Shown one piece after another: positions 34,521 through 42,456 of a DNA stretch of 64,000 nucleotides (the stretch's first letter is position 1; each line of letters opens with the position of its first letter). Source of the DNA: Psychrobacter arenosus. GTDB taxonomy: Bacteria > Pseudomonadota > Gammaproteobacteria > Pseudomonadales > Moraxellaceae. The stretch covers positions 2,604,001 through 2,668,000 of the forward strand of contig NZ_LR884459.1 in NCBI RefSeq assembly GCF_904848165.1. Reading direction: 5' to 3'. The translations under genes were made by a program, and so were the position numbers. The notes below the pieces were generated by a model. The model worked only from the letters and a program-made list of their open reading frames with translations. It made no database searches and was not told the DNA's origin.

Positions 34521-34591
34521 CTAGTCATCTAGCAAAAGTTAGACCACAGAAATAATAATAGAAACAGCAGTAAAAATAGTAGTAGCGATAG

Positions 34592-34627
34592 AAAAAGGGG
34601 CAATCATTAGCGTGATTGCCCCTTTTT
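34592..34627. terminator. Bidirectional rho-independent terminator
   Basis: A 15-bp perfect stem (A5-GGGGCAATCA / TGATTGCCCC-T5) around a 6-nt loop, between the convergent ccmE and aldo/keto reductase genes. Confidence 0.92.
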
Positions 34628-34649
34628 ATGGTTTGAAATTTACTAGTAA

Positions 34650-34693
34650 TTTTCTATTAGTTCTCTATCAGTTCTCTATCAATTCTCTATTTA
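34650..34693. repeat. 11-bp degenerate tandem repeat TTCTCTATCAR
   Basis: Units at 34661-34671 and 34672-34682 differ at one base, with decayed units on both sides (TTTCTATTAG and TTCTCTATTTA). It lies between the terminator and the end of the aldo/keto reductase gene. Confidence 0.75.
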
Positions 34694-34702
34694 GCGATGA
34701 GC

Positions 34703-35554
34703 CTAATCGTCCCAGTTGGGCGTATAGTCAGGGTGCTCAATCATACGGCCACCACTGCTGGCTAAAGTATTAATTTGGGCAATATCGTCACTATCTAAAC
34801 GCACTTGTGCTGCGTCTAAATTACCTTGTAAATGCTCTGGATTAGCCGTTTTTGGTATGGCGATACGCTTGTTATCAGACAGAATCCAAGCTAGTGACAC
34901 CTGTGCTGGGGTAATATTGTGTTTATCAGCAATCGCTTTGATAATATCGTTATCAAATACTTCACCGCGAGCAAGTGGTGAATACGCTTCTAGCAGAATA
35001 TGATGGTTGTTCATAAAGGTCTGCAAAGTACTTTGCTTGATAAAAGGGTGGAACTCCACTTGGTTGACGACGATAGGCACATCCGCATGCGCTTTGGCCT
35101 CAAGTAAGTAATCAATATTAAAGTTCGAAACCCCGATATGGCGAGTCAGCCCTTGTTTCTGTAAAGCACATAAGGCGGGCATAGTTTCAGCTAAAGGGAC
35201 GCGCTCATCTGGCCAATGCAGTAGCAATAAGTCAACGTAATCTACCCCTAAATTCTCTAGCGACCGCTCGGCTGCCGCTTGCAAATTCTCCGGCGTAAAT
35301 TTCATATCATCAGGAAATATTTTCGTGGTTAAAAAGAACTTCTCGCGATTGACCCCAGACTGCTGAATCCCTTTTCCCACTTCTTTTTCATTGCTATAAG
35401 CTTGAGCGGTATCGATATGCTCATAGCCCATTTGTAAGGCTTTACTGACGATATCAACGCAGTCTTGTCCGGTGGATTGCCAAGTGCCTAACCCTAATAC
35501 AGGAATATTGGCAGCGCCTGCCGTACGAATGTTATAAGTTTTATGCAAATTCAT
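34703..35554 (-). CDS. dkgB: Aldo/keto reductase, DkgB-like
   Basis: A 283-residue NADPH-dependent oxidoreductase with a (beta/alpha)8 barrel. The catalytic tetrad is visible: D48 and Y53 in HIDTAQAYSNE, K78 in TTKIF and H113 in LLLLHWPDE. GVSNFNIDYL and IPKTANPEHLQGNL are the cofactor-binding stretches. It resembles DkgB (2,5-diketo-gluconate reductase B) in length and in its C-terminal PNWDD end; physiological substrates are probably aldehydes such as methylglyoxal. AAGGA precedes the ATG. It stands alone between the convergent ccmE and the upstream metQ region. Confidence 0.85.
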   Translation of the reverse strand: MNLHKTYNIRTAGAANIPVLGLGTWQSTGQDCVDIVSKALQMGYEHIDTAQAYSNEKEVGKGIQQSGVNREKFFLTTKIFPDDMKFTPENLQAAAERSLENLGVDYVDLLLLHWPDERVPLAETMPALCALQKQGLTRHIGVSNFNIDYLLEAKAHADVPIVVNQVEFHPFIKQSTLQTFMNNHHILLEAYSPLARGEVFDNDIIKAIADKHNITPAQVSLAWILSDNKRIAIPKTANPEHLQGNLDAAQVRLDSDDIAQINTLASSGGRMIEHPDYTPNWDD

Positions 35555-35811
35555 CTAATTGTCCTTATTTTTTATTCAGTTAAAGTGTTTTGGCTAGCGC
35601 AAATAACTATCTATAAAGTAACTATTTATAAAATTTTAGTTTATAAACCAGTACTGCTGCTCGCCATGACCCTTACTATAAGGAAGTTTAGCTGGCGGTT
35701 ATAGGGATGCTGACGAAACCCTACAAAGTTGCCACAGGCTGTCACGGGCAGTTTTATAATTAGTAACGCTATTATTCATATTGGTTTTTAACCTACTAAC
35801 AAAAACTCGAA

Positions 35812-35853
35812 ACGAAAAAAAGCACTAATAGCTAAGGCTAAAAGTGCTTTTTT
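35812..35853 (-). terminator. Rho-independent terminator of metQ
   Basis: On the minus strand AAAAAAGCACT pairs with AGTGCTTTTTT across a 17-nt loop, followed by a T run, 55-95 bp after the metQ stop codon. Confidence 0.82.
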
Positions 35854-35908
35854 ATTGGACGACCAAAGTGTGTTCTAATCGTCCAACGGGTCGACTAGCG
35901 TACTTGCC

Positions 35909-36847
35909 TTATTTAACAGCAGGCTGCTCACCCCAAATTTTAGGGTATTTGTAGCCTGGGAAAGTTTCATGAGCATACGCTTTGAACGCATCAGAGTTAT
36001 AAGCGTTGGTCACGTCTTTCACCCATGGTTGGTCTTTATCAGCAGTCTTAATCGCTGACCAGTTGACATAAGCAAAGCTAGGCTCTTGGAATAAAGCGTC
36101 AGTCAGTTTGATACCAGCGTCAGTCGCGTAGTTACCATTGATCACGGCAAAGTCGACTTCATCACGCGCACGTGGTAACTGAGCAGCTTCTAATTCAACG
36201 ATTTTGATATCAAATTTGCTGTTGTCATCGATGTCAGCTTTAGAAGCGGTTAATGGATCAATGCCTTCTTTTAGCGTGATCCAACCTAGGTCGGCCATCA
36301 TCACTAGGGCACGAGCAAAGTTGCTTGGGTCGTTTGGCGCAGAAACGCTCATGCCTTTATAAGCTTCTTCTAATTTGGTTTTTTTGCCAGAGTAGATGCC
36401 TAGTGGGGCCGTAGGGACTTGGAAAACTTCAACAAGGTCTAGCTTATTTTCAGTTTTGAAAGTGTCTAGGTAAGGCTTATGTTGGAAGATGTTAATGTCT
36501 AAATCGCCATCGGCCAAAGCTTGGTTTGGACGCACATAATCCGTGAAAGTCACTAGCTCAACTTCGTAACCTTGTGACTCAAGCGATTGCTTGACTTGGT
36601 TACGGACCATATCAGCAAAATCACCTTCGGTAGTTCCGATGACGATTTTGTCTTTATTAGGATCACGGTCGCCAGTTTTAGTAGCGTCAGTCGTTGCTGT
36701 AGTGGTTTCGGTCGTTTCAGTGGTAGTAGGCTCTTGTGTAGTTGCTTCAGGAGCTGAAGAATTGTTACAACCGACTAAAACAAAGCCAGATACACCGACA
36801 GCAGCAAAAGCAGTGGCGACTTGACGGCCAACAGTTGAAAGTTTCAT
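35909..36847 (-). CDS. metQ: Methionine ABC transporter substrate-binding lipoprotein MetQ
   Basis: A 312-residue NlpA/MetQ-family protein. Signal peptide with lipobox LVGC (C27), followed by a threonine/glutamate-rich linker (residues 33-60), then the binding domain with IVIGTTEGDFADMVRN, DYVRPNQALADGDLDINIFQ, HKPYL and APNDPSNFARAL, all typical of methionine-binding MetQ. It delivers methionine to MetNI in the inner membrane. It lies 429 bp after metI on the same strand, too far for simple operon spacing, so it may have its own promoter and be made in excess. A terminator follows. Confidence 0.92.
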   Translation of the reverse strand: MKLSTVGRQVATAFAAVGVSGFVLVGCNNSSAPEATTQEPTTTETTETTTATTDATKTGDRDPNKDKIVIGTTEGDFADMVRNQVKQSLESQGYEVELVTFTDYVRPNQALADGDLDINIFQHKPYLDTFKTENKLDLVEVFQVPTAPLGIYSGKKTKLEEAYKGMSVSAPNDPSNFARALVMMADLGWITLKEGIDPLTASKADIDDNSKFDIKIVELEAAQLPRARDEVDFAVINGNYATDAGIKLTDALFQEPSFAYVNWSAIKTADKDQPWVKDVTNAYNSDAFKAYAHETFPGYKYPKIWGEQPAVK

Positions 36848-37276
36848 ATATTTTCCTTTGAGGACTTAAAAAACTGAGATAACGCAGCGTTGTCACCGTG
36901 GTATAAACAGAAACAGCCGCGCAGCGATTATCAGGAATAAGAGGGATTAGCACGTTACTGACTATGCCAACCTATTAGGGCGAATAAGTCTAAATAGGGA
37001 CTAATACGCTTAAAGGGGGATAAATAAGTTGCTATTACCTAGATAAGCCTACCTATAGGGAAGGATTAACCAGCAACAGGGCGAGCCAGTAACGGTCATT
37101 TTCAGCCCGCCAGTATAGTACAATTCGGTAACATTAGTTATGATTAATCTTCATAAGCACATGAACTATTTTTAACAAGACCGCTTTTTTTTAACGGTAA
37201 GCCAAAGCGGTTAGCAGCGGTCCATAGTGGTTAAGGCTACTACTTTATGGGTTTGTTTTATTATAAAATCTGTCCG
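36848..37276. other. Long gap between metI and metQ
   Basis: About 430 bp on the coding (minus) strand with no gene. I looked for an S-box/SAM or other methionine riboswitch and saw no matching structure. A TATACT hexamer at about 37118 (minus strand) with a poor -35 box might drive metQ separately. Confidence 0.4.
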
Positions 37277-37963
37277 TTAACGTTTGTCCAAACGTTGGGC
37301 TAATAAATTACCGCCCGCCTGAATCAGAATAACCATGAAAGAGAGTAAGATAACAATAAATACCATGACTTCGGTTTGATAGCGATAGTACCCATAACGA
37401 ATGGCCAAATCCCCCAAACCACCGCCACCAATCATACCGGCAGCCGCTGAAAACGATAGCAAACTGATGCTTAAGATGGTCACCGAAGAGACGATCCCTG
37501 AGCGTGCTTCATTCAATAAGACTTTGATAATGGTAAATGGTGGGGCCCCCATAGATTCGGTCGCCTCGATAATCCCGCGTGGTACTTCGCGTAAATTTTG
37601 CTCGACCAAACGGGCGAAATAAAACGACCCAGCGATGGCCAATACTAAAGAGGCGGCGATAGGACCAATACCGGTACCGACAATGGCTTTGGTAAACGGG
37701 CTCATCGCAATCATTAAGATGACGAAAGGGAAGGCACGCACAAAGTTGGTAATGCCGCCTAGGATGGCATAAACCGTTTTATTCTGCAAAAACTGGCGGT
37801 CGCTAGATAGAAATAGAAAAATACCAAAGAGTCCACCAATCAAAATAGCGACCGTGGTAGAGATGCCGAGCATAATAAAAGTATCTAACAAAGCTTGCCA
37901 GATTTCTTTTTTCATAGTGAGCAGTTTGGCTATTGACTCAGAGAGTGCGGCGCTGATAATCAT
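37277..37963 (-). CDS. metI: Methionine ABC transporter permease MetI
   Basis: A 228-residue permease with five transmembrane helices. The coupling-helix region EVPRGIIEATESMGAPPFTI, followed by IKVLLNEARSGIV, and the segment SFSAAAGMIGGGGLGDLAIR are typical of MetI. TNFVRAFPFVILMIAMSPFT matches the start of the transmembrane core. The AGAGGA ribosome-binding site lies in the last codons of metN; only 2 nt separate the two genes, so they are translationally coupled. It imports D- and L-methionine with MetN and MetQ. Confidence 0.93.
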   Translation of the reverse strand: MIISAALSESIAKLLTMKKEIWQALLDTFIMLGISTTVAILIGGLFGIFLFLSSDRQFLQNKTVYAILGGITNFVRAFPFVILMIAMSPFTKAIVGTGIGPIAASLVLAIAGSFYFARLVEQNLREVPRGIIEATESMGAPPFTIIKVLLNEARSGIVSSVTILSISLLSFSAAAGMIGGGGLGDLAIRYGYYRYQTEVMVFIVILLSFMVILIQAGGNLLAQRLDKR

Positions 37964-37965
37964 AA

Positions 37966-38736
37966 TTAGTCCTCTAGAATCAAGCCTTGGCCGATAAGGG
38001 TTGTCGCTTGAATTGCGCCATCACGGATGTCAGCCACCTCTAATAGTTCGCCCTGATGGAGGAGCGCAACGCGGTTGCATAAACGGCGGATTACGCTCAT
38101 CTCGTGGGTCACGATGACGATGGTCACCCCCAATTGCTCATTGATATCGCGCAGACACGCTAACAAACTGCGGGTGGTCGCCGGGTCAAGCGCGCTGGTG
38201 GGCTCATCGGCTAACAGTACTTTGGGGCTGGGGGCAATAGCGCGGGCAATACCGACGCGCTGCTTTTGGCCACCGGACAATTGCGCAGGATAGTGCTGCG
38301 AGCGGTCGCTAAGATCGACAATCTCTAAACAAGCCATGACGCGCGCATGAATGTCTTTTGCCGGATAGCCTGAGACTTTTAAGTTAAAAGCGACATTGTC
38401 ATAAACCGTGCGGTTCGACATTAAATTAAACTGCTGGAAAATCATACCGATATTATGGCGTGCCACCCGTAAATCACTCGCTGATAATCGAGTTAAATCT
38501 TCGTTGTCGATGATTACTTGGCCACTGTCAGGACGCTCAAGCAGATTGATCAGACGTAAGAGCGTGGATTTACCCGCCCCCGAATAGCCCATTAAACCAA
38601 AAATTTCGCCTTTTCTGATGTTTAATGAAGTCGGTTGCACAGCCGTAAACCAATGCGGTTTGCCGGCATTGTCTTTGATGGAGCGATCGCTCATAAAGCG
38701 CTTGCTCACATCATTTAGAACGATCATATCACTCAT
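37966..38736 (-). CDS. metN: Methionine ABC transporter ATPase MetN lacking the NIL domain
   Basis: A MetN-type ATPase: Walker A GYSGAGKSTLL, Q-loop MIFQQFNLMSNRTVYDNVAF, signature LSGGQKQRVGIARAI, Walker B VLLADEPTSALDPATTR and the H-loop VTHEM. The protein ends about 40 residues after the H-loop (GLILED-stop); metI starts 2 nt later. E. coli MetN is 343 residues and carries a C-terminal NIL (C2) domain that binds methionine and shuts the transporter (trans-inhibition). That domain is missing here. I choose the ATG at 38736 (256 residues); the frame opens 31 codons earlier (38829) without a ribosome-binding site. Confidence 0.92.
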   Translation of the reverse strand: MSDMIVLNDVSKRFMSDRSIKDNAGKPHWFTAVQPTSLNIRKGEIFGLMGYSGAGKSTLLRLINLLERPDSGQVIIDNEDLTRLSASDLRVARHNIGMIFQQFNLMSNRTVYDNVAFNLKVSGYPAKDIHARVMACLEIVDLSDRSQHYPAQLSGGQKQRVGIARAIAPSPKVLLADEPTSALDPATTRSLLACLRDINEQLGVTIVIVTHEMSVIRRLCNRVALLHQGELLEVADIRDGAIQATTLIGQGLILED

Positions 38737-39051
38737 AAAAGACTCAAAATTATCGGTTAAGGCTACTGAATTTAAAGGGTAAAGGTAGACTCGGTGGTTG
38801 CAGAAATCGACTGATGCTATCGTCTTCACCCCATTTTAAGCCAGGATTTACAGGCTTAAATTAAGCGCAGTAATATAGCATATCCTAGCCTGACTAGATA
38901 TATTAATGCGAGATTAGCGGATGCCAATATGTCATATCAGCGGGCGTATAGGACTATGGGTAAACTAACGGATAGGAAAATGATCAAGGTTAAAGATGGG
39001 CCGCAGTAACCAGATTGTTGGGCCGAAAGTGGGCTTAGCGATCTATAAAAA

Positions 39052-39081
39052 CCTAAGCTCCAAAAGCCTAAGCTCCAAAAA
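39052..39081. repeat. 15-bp direct tandem repeat, two copies
   Basis: CCTAAGCTCCAAAAG (39052-39066) followed by CCTAAGCTCCAAAAA (39067-39081), 8 bp before the end of the histidine kinase gene (minus strand). Confidence 0.8.
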
Positions 39082-39088
39082 TATCAGT

Positions 39089-41074
39089 TTAAGAGGCCTC
39101 TTGTACCAAAGTGTGATTTGAAGTCTCGATAGGCAGCACCACTAAAAAGCGCGTATGACCATTGACCGTATCTGTAGAGATGCGCCCTTGATGAGCAGTG
39201 ACAATTTGTGAGACCAGCGATAAGCCTAGCCCTGAGCCTTTCTTATTTTGTTGCAAGCGCACGAAAGGACTGAAGATGTCTTCGCGCTTGTCTGCGGGTA
39301 TGCCGCTGCCTTCATCAATAACGGCTAAAACAGCGAAGTTCGGTTTGGCAATAGGCGTTTCTTCTTTACCCTTGCGTAGGTGTTTGCTAAATAGGTTTTC
39401 TCTACGGGTTTTTGCTTCAGCTACAGGTACTAAATCATTGCCAGTTTTCGTTTGAAGCTCAGCCTCAGTTGCAAGGTCGCTATCCTCTCCTGTTTGTTTC
39501 CCTGTAGTTTTAGCGGTAACTGCAGAAAATGAGCTGATAATATCGGCATAGCTGTGGTCATGCACCGGCGCATTAGGGTCATTCTCTTTACCATTAACCC
39601 CACCATTAGTATTAGTGGTGTTAGTACTAGCAGTATTTGCTGTCGCGGGCTTATTGTCTGGTAGTGTATTGCTATCGGCCTTGCTATTAGCAGCATCGCT
39701 ATTAACAGTAGAGTTGTGAGTGCCGAGGCCCGCTTCGTCTGCAAACTGACTCGCAGCAGTGCTCAAATTAGGGTTTGTCTCCGTATTGGTATTCGCCCTT
39801 AAATCAGTATTAGCAGGCGTGACAGTAATAGGATCCGCACTTTCATCATCTGTTATAGGATCTAATTCTAAGTCTTGAGCTAGGACGGCTTGTACCAAAT
39901 GCTCAGGTATGGTGCCAGCATCTTCATAGTTTTCCACCCCGTATAGCATGATAGTGACCGGGGGCACCCCATGCAGCATAGCGTTGTTTAATAAATTACG
40001 AATGAGGTGGGTTAGCAGTTGCGACTGGCCTTCAATCACTATGTGCTCGCCCATCAAAAAGGCTTCAGGATAATGTTGGTGCTCCTGATAAACCAAATCA
40101 TATAAGTCTAAGCGTTCCACTTGCTGCAAGGCATGGCCAGCATCTAAACGACTGACCAATAAGATACTTTCGACCAAATCATTCAGACCCGTCAAGTCGC
40201 GATTAATAGCCGCCGCGCGTTTATCAAATTTGGTCTTACTTTCCGTCTTAAGCTCAGAGGCGAGCATGTCCATCATTTCGATTTGCAAACGGATACGGGT
40301 GATAGGGGTGCGCAGTTCGTGAGAAGCGTGCGCTAGCAATAAGTTATTGGCATTGACCAGATGTTCGATTTTCTGTGCAGCTTGGTTAAACCCCTTAGCT
40401 AGCGAAGCGATTTCATCATTGCCTTTTACGTTGACGCGCGCACTAAAGTCACCATCTCCCAACTGCACCATCTGTTGGCTCAATTGATCGATACGCCAAG
40501 TCATTGAGCGCGCAATCCACCATAATACGCCAGCCATAATGAGCAGCAATAAAATAGTACCGGTGAATAAATTTAGTGCCGCTGAAAAAGGGGCTTTTTT
40601 AGGAGGAATACGGGATTCAAACAGCAACGTGTAGCCGGTGCTGCTATAGACTTGCACTTGCTGTGAAGGAGCGTCTGATAAAAAAGGAAACACTCGACTC
40701 GCCATAGAAGGCTTTTTGGGTAAAATAGTAGGCAAATCACTGCTTTCGGTCTGCATGAGCAAGCGACCTTCGTGATCGTATAGGCCCATCTTAGCTTTTA
40801 AAGATTCATCGAAAATATCGAAGCTCTTTTTTACTACCGCCAACATAAACCGGGCTTGTAAGCGGTTATTATTCAACGCCGCCTTATTAAGATCTACCAG
40901 AAAAGGATCTACTTGACCTAGAATTTGGGTGGCGAGAACCTGCGAGCGGATAGTGGCGTCTTTGTCATGGACCAATTGGGTGAGCAGTACCATCGCTATA
41001 GCAAACAGCGTCAATGCCAACATGACACTGGCAAATAATTTGACGAATACTGAGCGAAAGCCGCGTTGATGCAT
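39089..41074 (-). CDS. Two-component sensor kinase with a large insertion in its ATPase domain
   Basis: A 661-residue membrane histidine kinase. Order: TM1 (about 11-34), periplasmic sensor (about 35-168), TM2 (about 170-188), HAMP (189-241), HisKA with H252 in HASHELRTP, then HATPase. The N-box is HLIRNLLNNAMLHG (356-369), but the next box, DEGSGIP (587-593), comes only after about 195 residues of N/T/S/A/D-rich low complexity (residues 381-578); in ordinary kinases this gap is about 30 residues. The F-box FSPFVRL (601-607) and G2 box GSGLGLS (613-619) follow normally. The domain could still fold if the insertion loops out. It pairs with the OmpR-type regulator 274 bp upstream. Architecture recalls RstB/CpxA. 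Confidence 0.9.
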   Translation of the reverse strand: MHQRGFRSVFVKLFASVMLALTLFAIAMVLLTQLVHDKDATIRSQVLATQILGQVDPFLVDLNKAALNNNRLQARFMLAVVKKSFDIFDESLKAKMGLYDHEGRLLMQTESSDLPTILPKKPSMASRVFPFLSDAPSQQVQVYSSTGYTLLFESRIPPKKAPFSAALNLFTGTILLLLIMAGVLWWIARSMTWRIDQLSQQMVQLGDGDFSARVNVKGNDEIASLAKGFNQAAQKIEHLVNANNLLLAHASHELRTPITRIRLQIEMMDMLASELKTESKTKFDKRAAAINRDLTGLNDLVESILLVSRLDAGHALQQVERLDLYDLVYQEHQHYPEAFLMGEHIVIEGQSQLLTHLIRNLLNNAMLHGVPPVTIMLYGVENYEDAGTIPEHLVQAVLAQDLELDPITDDESADPITVTPANTDLRANTNTETNPNLSTAASQFADEAGLGTHNSTVNSDAANSKADSNTLPDNKPATANTASTNTTNTNGGVNGKENDPNAPVHDHSYADIISSFSAVTAKTTGKQTGEDSDLATEAELQTKTGNDLVPVAEAKTRRENLFSKHLRKGKEETPIAKPNFAVLAVIDEGSGIPADKREDIFSPFVRLQQNKKGSGLGLSLVSQIVTAHQGRISTDTVNGHTRFLVVLPIETSNHTLVQEAS

Positions 41075-41150
41075 CTATTAAACTCTAGTTGGACAAACAA
41101 GGAACATTATTGCTTACCCCCATAGGAATTAGCAAGCTAAAGCGTTAAAC

Positions 41151-41180
41151 AGGATTTGATAAAACAAGATTTGATAAAAC
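41151..41180. repeat. 15-bp direct tandem repeat, two copies
   Basis: AGGATTTGATAAAAC (41151-41165) and AAGATTTGATAAAAC (41166-41180), with a third decayed unit (AGTATATATAAAAC) after it, in the gap between the regulator and kinase genes. Confidence 0.75.
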
Positions 41181-41255
41181 AGTATATATAAAACACGCTT
41201 CTATAAAATAGGCGCGTAAAAAGCAAAGTCTCATAAATAATAAAGCCCCATAAAT

Positions 41256-41287
41256 TTAGGAGGTGCCCCAAGTGAGACACCTCCTAA
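41256..41287. other. 10-bp perfect hairpin between regulator and kinase genes
   Basis: TTAGGAGGTG (41256-41265) and CACCTCCTAA (41278-41287) with a 12-nt loop. There is no T run on either strand. On the minus-strand mRNA it would lie between the regulator stop codon and the kinase start, so it may lower kinase expression relative to the regulator or mask an AGGAGG-like sequence. Confidence 0.55.
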
Positions 41288-41348
41288 TGATTCAACCGTC
41301 ATACCTAGCTTAAACAGGGATCAAAAATGGTGAACAAACCGCTGTTGG

Positions 41349-42071
41349 CTAAACTTGATCGGTCGCAAACTGATAGCCCACACCGCGGACGGTGATGATA
41401 CGTTTTGGCTGACGTGGGTTGTCTTCGATGAGTGCACGTAATCTAGAGATATGCACATCGATAGCGCGATCGATATTGTCTGAGCTGTCATCGTTGGGCA
41501 TGGCTTGCCAGAGCTGCTCACGATTTAAGACTTTGCCAGCATGGGTCGCAAAATAATGCAGCAATTGAAATTGATGCGTGGTCAAGCGTACCGCTTGGTC
41601 ATCAATGGTCACTTCATGGCTGTCTGGGAAAACGCTTAGACGACCAAAAGTCAAACTGTCTGAATGGCTGTCTGCTTGATTAGGCTGCTCATGGCGACGC
41701 AGTACGGCACGAATACGCGCTAATAACTCACGGGGTTCAAAAGGCTTGGCAATATAGTCATCGGCGCCCATCTCTAAACCTAACACGCGATCGGTAGTAT
41801 CGCCTTTAGCGGTCAGCATGATGATAGGCACTTTATTGGTTTGATTGTTCTTACCACCGCGAATTTTTTGACAAACCTGCATGCCATCCATATCGGGTAG
41901 CATTAAATCCAGTACTACCAAGTCAATATCACGCTCTTTAGTATCTAACAGGTTTAAGCCGTCTTGGCCTAATCCCGCATGGTGCACTTCATAATAGTTC
42001 ATCGATAAATATTCGCTGATTAATTCAGCTAGGTCGGGATCATCTTCAATTAATAAAATTTGCTTACTCAT
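41349..42071 (-). CDS. OmpR/PhoB-family response regulator
   Basis: A 240-residue DNA-binding regulator. Receiver domain: acidic pair D10-D11, phosphoacceptor D55 in VVLDLMLPDMDG, T87 and K109 in YIAKPF. The C-terminal winged helix (about 140-236) includes HQFQLLHYFATHAGKVLNRE and RAIDVHISRLRALIEDNP, ending ITVRGVGYQF. It is transcribed before the kinase gene at 39.1-41.1 kb and is presumably its partner. It is most like RstA/CpxR-type proteins; no target can be named from the sequence. Confidence 0.93.
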   Translation of the reverse strand: MSKQILLIEDDPDLAELISEYLSMNYYEVHHAGLGQDGLNLLDTKERDIDLVVLDLMLPDMDGMQVCQKIRGGKNNQTNKVPIIMLTAKGDTTDRVLGLEMGADDYIAKPFEPRELLARIRAVLRRHEQPNQADSHSDSLTFGRLSVFPDSHEVTIDDQAVRLTTHQFQLLHYFATHAGKVLNREQLWQAMPNDDSSDNIDRAIDVHISRLRALIEDNPRQPKRIITVRGVGYQFATDQV

Positions 42072-42456
42072 AAGATATCCTTGAATTAAATTTTTATAAA
42101 GATAGGCAGATTAAGTCTATTTAAGCACGGTCAGGTAATACACCTGGCTATTGCCATAGTTCTGCCGCTGTTATGTCATATTGACTATAGGCAGACTCAT
42201 TATGACGGTCATTGCCTCGTCATTATTTTTATAAAGGTTGCTTAATATATGAAAAAAGTACGGGTTTTCATCTTGATTTAAGGCATTAAGTCTTAAGCCC
42301 TTATAGTGCCGAATTTTGGGGCTAGCATACAAGAGGGCAATTGTTACTGAGTCTCTTAAATGTAACGCCCTTACCGCTATATATTTATCTGAGTGTGCCC
42401 AGTTCGCGGGCTTTCTTTATTGAGCGTAGCTGAATTTAAGAAACGTATCTTAGTGG
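42072..42456. other. Intergenic region upstream of the response regulator
   Basis: About 385 bp, no gene. A small inverted repeat TTAAG-T-CTTAA at about 42286-42296 is the only structure noticed; a binding site for the adjacent regulator cannot be claimed. Confidence 0.35.

Noticed and set aside
36848..37276. Possible methionine or SAM riboswitch before metQ or metN
   Set aside because: No S-box-like set of helices or conserved core was found in the metI-metQ gap or upstream of metN.
37960..38000. MetN truncation caused by a frameshift
   Set aside because: metI starts 2 nt after the metN stop codon with its ribosome-binding site in metN, leaving no space for a hidden domain in another frame.
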